Below are positions 26,123-31,655 of a DNA stretch of 31,655 bases, one piece after another. Position 1 is the first letter of the stretch. Each line of letters starts with the position of its first letter. Below the pieces are notes generated by a model. The model saw only the letters and a program-made list of their open reading frames with translations. It did not search any database and was not told the DNA's origin. Origin of the DNA: an uncultured Bacteroides sp. (GTDB lineage: Bacteria > Bacteroidota > Bacteroidia > Bacteroidales > Bacteroidaceae); NCBI GenBank assembly GCA_900553815.1, contig USEY01000044.1, positions 1-31,655 of the forward strand, read 5' to 3'. The translations under genes were made by a program, and so were the position numbers.

Positions 26123-26141
26123 TCCCGGCCTTAAACCGGGA
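26123..26141. repeat. REP-like palindrome 1
   Basis: TCCCGG-N7-CCGGGA, 6-bp stem. Follows the aguB gene and may also help end its transcript. Confidence 0.5.
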
Positions 26142-26157
26142 ACTTAAAAGAAGAAGG

Positions 26158-26176
26158 CCCCGCATCAAGTGCGGGG
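26158..26176. repeat. REP-like palindrome 2
   Basis: CCCCGCA-TCAAG-TGCGGGG, a perfect 7-bp stem with a 5-nt loop. It shares the TCAAG/TTGA-type loop with the third palindrome. Confidence 0.65.
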
Positions 26177-26261
26177 TGACCATCCGGGTGAGGCCGTGAA
26201 AGGAAGTACAGCACTGCCCACGGCTCCCAGGACATCGGCTTAGCCCCTCGCCCGCATGGTC

Positions 26262-26282
26262 ATCCCGCGCTTGACGCGGGAT
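26262..26282. repeat. REP-like palindrome 3
   Basis: ATCCCGCG-CTTGA-CGCGGGAT, a perfect 8-bp stem with a 5-nt loop. It resembles the 'ATCCCGCGCTTGACGCGGGAT' extragenic palindrome I recall from several genomes. Confidence 0.65.
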
Positions 26283-26399
26283 CTTATAAAGAAGGCACAC
26301 TAATGACACAAGATAAAACTGATGACCACAGTTTTTTAACAGCAGTCAGTGATTAGCAGCTACGCCGTACGTGCGGAGGCTTGCGCCATCGCCCAAACC

Positions 26400-29150
26400 T
26401 TACTCCAACACAACACGGACACAGCGTTGGTCTGCTACCTGCTGCAAAGCGGGAGTAGCTGTGCCCGAAACAGCCTGTAGAAAACTTCGAGTAGATACAT
26501 CACCATTGTCCAGCTGGTTACGGTATTTCATGACCATGCGGACTTGGGCGAAGAACAATGTGCTAATTTGATTATTCCAAGAAAATTGATCTGTTAATAT
26601 CATATTCTCATAAGAAATACTAAAAGGATCGTATAAATGAAATATACAATAGTCAACGCCATTCTGTGCCATATTTTTAGTTTTTAATATTATCACTGCA
26701 TCCTTATTTATTTCCATAATTTTTCCACAGCTGTTAGGGTTATGGTATCCTCTGGCTTTCAAATTAAAACCACTAATATTAGCGCAGTAATGATCGCCGG
26801 TTCCCCCACAAATCAATCCATATAGAGCTGAATAATACTCTTTAGAATATCCGTCATAAGAATCTAAAAAAGAAGCATTTACCTTTTTCATGTATTTATC
26901 GGATGATATTTTTGCAGGGAAATGAATGTTAAAATAGCCTCTCATATCTATTACTTGATCAATAGTAGGCATTTGGTAATACAAACGATTATCAGTAGTT
27001 CGTGGTACAAAACGACTATCATCTACTGTCACTTTATTGTACATAGGTGCTACGCTAAAATCCATATCCTGGTAAAGAGAGCTTCTTTGAGGATTCATCT
27101 CATTGTCATCATTATAAGGGTCATAACACAAATTATTATACTTAATATCCGTAGAAAAAGGATAGATGTACCCGGCATTTAATTCATCTGACTTACTAAA
27201 TGTAACGCTTGCTGGTTTGGGATTATCTGCCGTTCCTTTTTTATTATAACAGGTAATAGGAGTCCCATCAACAAAAGTCTTAGCACGCATTGATTTTGAC
27301 ATCCAAAACTGGTTATGTCCAATTTTCACTAAAGGATAATAGTTTTCTTCCACTGTTCCAGAAGCATTTATGCGACGGTCTATTAAATAATGAGGTTGTA
27401 ACACACCTACTTTGTTATTGTTGGCATCTAAATATCTGTTACTATCACTAATTGGTACGTATGAAACAAAAGCATTTCCATCCATATCTATAGCAATATG
27501 TCCATACAATTTTGCAGTTTCATTTGATATTTTTTCTGTAGGTAATACAAAGTTAGCAATATAAGAATGTCCTTCCGAACTATTCCACGCCCAAGTAATC
27601 TTTCCTCCATGCATATAATAGTTTTGTTCATTCAATCTGGGATCAAGTGTAGGATTATCTTCAATAGGAACTTTAAGTTCTGTTCCGTATTTACCCTCTC
27701 TTAAATAGTTAGACTGAGTAACGATTCCCCCATTTGCATCCATAGCAGCAGTTGTCCAATAATAGCCATGTTCTGGCAGGAAAACCCCTTGTCGGAAAGA
27801 ATTTTCATGCGGTGCAGGAAAATATGCTTGTGTATTATTGAAAGCATTGGAACCTCCGATTGGAGTATTAAAATGCGCCTGCACATCATACGTAAATCGT
27901 AACACGGTACCTGTTTCTAATTTCGGTGTACCATCTTCCCGCAGATTATAGAAGACCCAAGCCTGAGAATTGATATATTTTGTTTTAATTCCATTGATTT
28001 CTACTTCATCACCAGTATGTTGATAAGAAACTCCATCTGGCTGATACCTCAAATACTCCCTGCACAACAGCCCCACCGGAGTACCGGTCTCGGGGTCGAG
28101 CACATCGAGTACCCACGAGTCATCCTCGCTTACCTCAAAGTCGGTAGTGGTTTGTCCCTTGCTGAAAGTGAAGGTATAGGTATAGCCGGGCTTCAGGATG
28201 AGGTTGGATTTCAGGTAATAGTCTTTCGACTGATTCTCTGAAGAAAAAATACGTACTACCGGCCGTTTAACATTCTGTTCGTCCAGATACTTGATTGTAT
28301 GCGCCGGCACCATGGCACGGAACTGCAACTTGCCCGATGCGCCGGTACCGAATTTCCATGCGTGAATCTTCGGATTTTTTTCTGGACTGTTTGCATCATA
28401 CGTTGGCTCTGTCGTTGCATAACCGAACTCCTCCGACCACGACTGCAGCAAATTAATGTTGCTGGCCTGCATCGGCATGTTCAGCAGGTAGACACCGGTG
28501 TTCTCGGCATTATCGTCAGGCGCATAGACTGCACTCTCATCCAGTTCCACCACAATCTGGGCCATGGCATGGTCGAAATAGACCTCAAAGGTTTGTGTAT
28601 CTGTACGGGGTATGTAGTAGCACCAAAGCAAGTCGGAGTGCTCGAAGGCAGTCAGTTCAGGTGCATAGGTGCTGGACGACGCATTCTGGTCTGTATCGAT
28701 GGTGTGGGTATAGCTTTTCAACGCGGTCAGCGTCATGTTGACGTTATACGGATAATAAAGGATATAACGGTAATTTGCATCTTTACCAACCGAAGTATTG
28801 GGGTTGGAAGGCAGCAGCACCTGGCGCCGCTCACCGGTGTTCAGGTCGGTCACGTCGCGCACCACATAATGGACATTGGTAGGCTGCCCGCTTATCAGGT
28901 TGTTTTCGTCATCCACTACATAAATACCCACTTCGTCGCCCGCCTCAAAAGTCGACCGTTTGTAAGTATCGTATGCCACCCGCGTATCGGCGTCATCGGC
29001 TATCACGAAGTCGAACTGCGACCAGAAGTCATCCTGTCCGTCCGGAGCTTGGGCACCCTCCACCAAGTCGTCGCTGCACGAAACGGCAACCAGACCTAAA
29101 ACGATGAAAAATGCTATCTGAGAAACAATGCTACGTATCATGATTTTCAC
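26400..29150 (-). CDS. Fimbrillin-family lipoprotein with C-terminal FISUMP-like domain (candidate tip adhesin)
   Basis: A 916-residue lipoprotein (lipobox VAVSC, Cys 25). Residues ~30-332 are fimbrillin-like: TRVAYD then FEAGDEVGIYVV, a YYPYNVNMT strand, and a closing ILKPGYTYTFTFSKG. Residues ~600-916 resemble a FISUMP domain (Fibrobacter succinogenes major paralogous domain): KIGHNQFWMSKSMRAKTFVDGTPI at ~609-632, QMPTIDQV at 726-733, and an ending RCVRVV at 909-914. The middle (~370-600) is unassigned. Fimbrillins are exported as lipoproteins and polymerise at the cell surface; a large protein with an extra C-terminal domain suits a tip subunit. DNA is GC-rich for the fimbrillin part and AT-rich after ~28040. 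Third gene of the operon, 18 bp after gene 2. FISUMP call is by eye. Confidence 0.8.
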   Translation of the reverse strand: MKIMIRSIVSQIAFFIVLGLVAVSCSDDLVEGAQAPDGQDDFWSQFDFVIADDADTRVAYDTYKRSTFEAGDEVGIYVVDDENNLISGQPTNVHYVVRDVTDLNTGERRQVLLPSNPNTSVGKDANYRYILYYPYNVNMTLTALKSYTHTIDTDQNASSSTYAPELTAFEHSDLLWCYYIPRTDTQTFEVYFDHAMAQIVVELDESAVYAPDDNAENTGVYLLNMPMQASNINLLQSWSEEFGYATTEPTYDANSPEKNPKIHAWKFGTGASGKLQFRAMVPAHTIKYLDEQNVKRPVVRIFSSENQSKDYYLKSNLILKPGYTYTFTFSKGQTTTDFEVSEDDSWVLDVLDPETGTPVGLLCREYLRYQPDGVSYQHTGDEVEINGIKTKYINSQAWVFYNLREDGTPKLETGTVLRFTYDVQAHFNTPIGGSNAFNNTQAYFPAPHENSFRQGVFLPEHGYYWTTAAMDANGGIVTQSNYLREGKYGTELKVPIEDNPTLDPRLNEQNYYMHGGKITWAWNSSEGHSYIANFVLPTEKISNETAKLYGHIAIDMDGNAFVSYVPISDSNRYLDANNNKVGVLQPHYLIDRRINASGTVEENYYPLVKIGHNQFWMSKSMRAKTFVDGTPITCYNKKGTADNPKPASVTFSKSDELNAGYIYPFSTDIKYNNLCYDPYNDDNEMNPQRSSLYQDMDFSVAPMYNKVTVDDSRFVPRTTDNRLYYQMPTIDQVIDMRGYFNIHFPAKISSDKYMKKVNASFLDSYDGYSKEYYSALYGLICGGTGDHYCANISGFNLKARGYHNPNSCGKIMEINKDAVIILKTKNMAQNGVDYCIFHLYDPFSISYENMILTDQFSWNNQISTLFFAQVRMVMKYRNQLDNGDVSTRSFLQAVSGTATPALQQVADQRCVRVVLE
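26540..28040. other. AT-rich segment encoding the variable C-terminal part of the tip candidate
   Basis: Base composition changes sharply inside the gene. Counting by hand, 26581-26640 is 14/60 G+C, while 28081-28140 (upstream in the gene) is 35/60. The boundary near 28040 (around residue 370) follows shortly after the end of the fimbrillin domain, which suggests domain replacement by recombination. Confidence 0.65.
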
Positions 29151-29168
29151 TAATTTTATTCCGTCAAT

Positions 29169-30545
29169 TTATTCCAATTCTGCCCAGCCGCCATCTTTCC
29201 AGTCGTTGATGCGGATAACCGTTTTGCCGCTCTTCGAGATGCGGATGGAATACATATATCCTTCTTTCAGTTCGGTGAGTTTGTCATCGTCCGACAAATT
29301 GATATCTCTAACGACCCGAGTGTTATTATCTGTGAAGTCAATGTGCATCTTGAAGCGGCAATCGGCCTGTGCCGGCAATACCAGGCGATAGAAATGAAGC
29401 TCTTCCGTATCTGTTCCCCGATAACAAGGCACGATGTGTTCGTCCGGGTTGAAGTACATGTTTTTCTGCTGAACACTTCCGTCAGCTTGATAAGTATAGT
29501 CGGTCAGTTCGCCCGTAAGTAAATCTATCTGCTTGCCCCGGAGCAGGGTCTGCTCGTCGTTGGGGGTAAAATAAATGTCGTTCAGCTTGACTTCACTGTA
29601 CACCAGAATGGTAGCTGTCTTCTTCAGGAAAGTCAGGTTGACAGTATGCTGCGTACTGGCGCTTATTTCCGGCGAGGCCACCCAAAGGAAATCGCTCTTG
29701 TGCAGACGCGGGTCATTATAAGTAGTACCGGTCACTGCACCTTGGGTATGGTTAACGAAACAGGGGTATGTACGCCAGCCGTATTTGGCAAAGGCGTTAT
29801 AGTCTGTGAAAACAGATGTTTCAACCACTTCACCTGTCAAAGTTATTTGTGACCAATTGTAATAATTATCAACAATATCAGTTGGAAGGACAGTTGCACT
29901 TGTCGCGCAATTGGGATACTTCAACGATGTATAATTTTTGTTATTAGTAATAATTTCTGTATATTCTGCGGTCTGTAATTCTCCATCTATATACGGATAA
30001 TAGAAGCAGAATATCAATTTCTTATTCTTATCAGAGTTGGCTGCCAGATAAGGGGAATAGAGGTAAGAATCATCTCGTGTAGATGTAATGTCTGTACGAC
30101 AATTGTCATGCATAATATATTTATCTACTTTCTCAGTATTTGATTGATTTACAGCTTCATCATCTTCTGTATATATTTTTCCATAGGAGACACTTACCTC
30201 TGTATAATACTCATGGATAATCTCAGTTCTTTTCCATCCCCAATAATACTGAAATATCAACATACCATCACTTGCCCGATACGTCCACGCAGAATTTCGG
30301 AGATAAGTATAATTATTATCCTCATCTACTTCGGCAATAACACACCCCACGGTCTCACCGTCATTAAAGGTTGTGGTCTCGTAATCATATCCCAGCCTTG
30401 TCTGACTGCCTTTTACTGCAAAACAAAGGGAGGCATTTTCCGGTTCTGTTTGCGACGCAGGTGCAAGCTCATCGCTACATGCCCCCCAAAAAATCGGCAT
30501 CAGCCAGGCCGCCATCCAAAGTATATAGTTCCGCTTAATATTCAT
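29169..30545 (-). CDS. Fimbrillin-family lipoprotein (second gene of fimbrial operon)
   Basis: From ATG 30545 the protein has 458 residues with lipobox FWGAC (Cys 23). The fimbrillin pattern is present: SQTRLGYDYETTTFNDGETVG near 45-65, YYPY strand, and a C-terminal LKEGYMYSIRISKSGKTVIRINDW, close to the usual fimbrillin ending. It could be a stalk or accessory pilin. ATG 30563 is also in frame, but 30545 leaves a shorter overlap (11 bp) with the previous gene and a better signal peptide. The middle third (~29840-30340) is AT-rich (30121-30180 is 15/60 G+C), again unlike the flanks. Subunit role is inferred. Confidence 0.8.
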   Translation of the reverse strand: MNIKRNYILWMAAWLMPIFWGACSDELAPASQTEPENASLCFAVKGSQTRLGYDYETTTFNDGETVGCVIAEVDEDNNYTYLRNSAWTYRASDGMLIFQYYWGWKRTEIIHEYYTEVSVSYGKIYTEDDEAVNQSNTEKVDKYIMHDNCRTDITSTRDDSYLYSPYLAANSDKNKKLIFCFYYPYIDGELQTAEYTEIITNNKNYTSLKYPNCATSATVLPTDIVDNYYNWSQITLTGEVVETSVFTDYNAFAKYGWRTYPCFVNHTQGAVTGTTYNDPRLHKSDFLWVASPEISASTQHTVNLTFLKKTATILVYSEVKLNDIYFTPNDEQTLLRGKQIDLLTGELTDYTYQADGSVQQKNMYFNPDEHIVPCYRGTDTEELHFYRLVLPAQADCRFKMHIDFTDNNTRVVRDINLSDDDKLTELKEGYMYSIRISKSGKTVIRINDWKDGGWAELE

Positions 30546-31617
30546 AATAATAGTCTCCTCCATCTTCTAAATCCTTGATAATGCCACGGAAGCGCAAGCC
30601 GTCGTCTTGGGTTAACGTGAACAGGTAATATTTGGTAAGCTCAAAGCTCAGTGCATTGCTGCCTGCTACGTTTAGTTCATAAGTTTTCTCAGTAACAGTA
30701 TTGTCTGCTTCAACGAATCCCAGTTTCAGAAATTCCGTACCTGCAGCTATACGTTGTCCCGGAATAACCGCCCGGTAGATGACATAATCGACACCTTTCT
30801 CATTAATCTCCGAAAATCGCCACATCACAATATCACCTTTCTGCGTATTCTCGCCCGGAATCTTCGGATAAGTTGCCTCACTCTGCCCTTCTCGGGTGAG
30901 CACTCTTGTCAAGTCTATGCCCGACACCGAGCGATAGACTTTCAGCAGCGTGGCATTGCTGTCATCAGCTACCAATGTCTTTTCTACCTTCAGCACAATG
31001 CTTGCCATCACATGCTCCATGGCCACCTTCAGCAACTGGTGCTTATTGTCAAGGCTGTATCCGAGCGAAGAACTGGGCATCACCGACTCATCGTCTGTGC
31101 CGTTGACACGGGCACGGAGAAGGTCGGAAGTCTGGAAGGCCTCTTTCAGATTCTGGTCGGCCAGCACGGTATGGCTGAAATGCGTGATGTCAGCCCCCGC
31201 CTTATAGGGAAAGTAAAACACATATCGCTCCTCTACGGGAAAGACATCCATGGGCACTACCGGCTCCAAGGCATGGGCATAGACTGTTCCGTATTTATCC
31301 GTATAGTCTTTACTTACCACCCGGTAGCGTACATTCTCGAATCCGTCCATGAACCGATAGACCGGTAGGCTGGCATCTGTGGTCTGGTCTGTCTTCTCCA
31401 CCACACACGCCCCCAATTCATCTCCCACCTCAAACGCCGAGCTGACATAGTCGGTGTAGCTGACACGCGTCTGTGCAGCTATGTCTTCCACCACAAAAGC
31501 CGCATCCGCAGCAGCTACAGAACCTACAGGCAACTCCCCGTCGTCGCAACTTCCCAAGCCGACCGCCAAAGCCGGCGCAAGGAAACAACAAATATATATA
31601 TATATGAATGTCCGCAA
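30535..31617 (-). CDS. Fimbrillin-family lipoprotein (first gene of fimbrial operon), start codon unclear
   Basis: A 360-residue lipoprotein from TTG 31617 (lipobox GLGSC, Cys 24). Fimbrillin marks: AAQTRVSYTDYVSSAFEVGDELGACVVE (in two parts, ~48-75) and a YVFYFPYKAG strand. TTG is the only ATG/GTG/TTG start in frame upstream of the lipobox; a stop lies at 31644-31642. An ATG at 31621 is in another frame, and an (AT)7 tract lies 5 codons into the gene, so one added AT unit would put that ATG in frame. The 3' end overlaps gene 2 by 11 bp. Upstream DNA is outside the window. Confidence 0.75.
   Translation of the reverse strand: MRTFIYIYICCFLAPALAVGLGSCDDGELPVGSVAAADAAFVVEDIAAQTRVSYTDYVSSAFEVGDELGACVVEKTDQTTDASLPVYRFMDGFENVRYRVVSKDYTDKYGTVYAHALEPVVPMDVFPVEERYVFYFPYKAGADITHFSHTVLADQNLKEAFQTSDLLRARVNGTDDESVMPSSSLGYSLDNKHQLLKVAMEHVMASIVLKVEKTLVADDSNATLLKVYRSVSGIDLTRVLTREGQSEATYPKIPGENTQKGDIVMWRFSEINEKGVDYVIYRAVIPGQRIAAGTEFLKLGFVEADNTVTEKTYELNVAGSNALSFELTKYYLFTLTQDDGLRFRGIIKDLEDGGDYYYEY
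31592..31605. repeat. (AT)7 dinucleotide tract at the 5' end of the first fimbrillin gene
   Basis: Seven uninterrupted AT units within the signal-peptide codons (the I-Y-I-Y-I segment) of the minus-strand gene. It is placed so that a gain of one unit would join the upstream ATG (31621-31619) to the fimbrillin frame. Slippage in such tracts can switch surface proteins on and off. Confidence 0.7.
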
Positions 31618-31655
31618 ACATCCAATTAGTAAATTCGATGTTTAAACTCAGCTCT

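Larger units (their letters stand above)
26041..26340. repeat. Direct-repeat pair (44-45 bp) enclosing REP-like palindromes
   Basis: The two ends of this segment are diverged copies of one sequence: 26041-26085 and 26297-26340 share ATGACACAAGATA, GATGACCACAG and TTAAC blocks, about 80% identical with one indel, and weaker similarity extends ~15 bp further. Between them are three GC-rich palindromes. The whole 374-bp gap at 26026-26399 has no convincing gene. Confidence 0.7.

Noticed and set aside
26371..26571. Small plus-strand ORF at the 3' end of the tip gene
   Set aside because: Mostly antisense to the conserved C-terminal codons of the minus-strand gene; no similarity to any family I know.
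28299..29099. 266-codon plus-strand frame opposite the tip gene
   Set aside because: Shadow of the fimbrillin domain; no signal peptide or motif.

Overview
The window looks like chromosome from a gut Bacteroides or close Bacteroidales relative. The evidence is Bacteroidales -7 promoter boxes (TAnnTTTG) with few Shine-Dalgarno sites, many lipoproteins with Bacteroidetes-type lipoboxes, a TamB-like giant, a fimbrillin (FimA/Mfa-like) lipoprotein cluster, and sequences very close to what I remember of Bacteroides L28, TsaD and formate-THF ligase. No rRNA, tRNA, CRISPR array, transposase, phage gene or origin was seen.

Layout. (1) 1-1665, minus: a housekeeping run tsaD > CinA-C > rpmB (L28, cut by the window edge). 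(2) 1982-9952, mostly plus: a tamB gene that seems to lack a normal start codon, a NUDIX hydrolase, a convergent NlpE-like lipoprotein with a structured leader, then a sugar O-acetyltransferase and an RNase Z-like MBL hydrolase. (3) 10037-15264: formate-THF ligase (fhs, minus) divergent from a MATE exporter and its Crp/Fnr-type neighbour, a small lipoprotein, and a small membrane protein. (4) 15380-23245: an envelope-type module. A MacB/FtsX-type permease and its ATPase, plus a DUF4933-like lipoprotein, all point left; an NtrC-family sigma-54 activator and its NtrB-like histidine kinase point right. A near-perfect sigma-54 promoter precedes the lipoprotein, phased CGTAC repeats lie between the divergent genes, and a 22-bp tandem repeat array lies upstream of the permease. 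(5) 23478-26025: a lipoprotein phosphoesterase overlapping a predicted secreted or outer-membrane protein, then N-carbamoylputrescine amidase (aguB). (6) 26026-26399: a gene-free patch of REP-like palindromes between two diverged direct repeats. (7) 26400-31617, minus: three consecutive fimbrillin lipoproteins. The last is fused to a C-terminal FISUMP-like domain and is a candidate tip adhesin. The first starts at an (AT)7 tract with an out-of-frame ATG just upstream, suggesting phase variation.

The most interesting parts are the two-component/sigma-54/ABC module with its cis-sites and odd activator residues, and the fimbrial operon with its slippage tract and AT-rich inserted domains. Functions are inferred from motifs read by eye; no database search was run.
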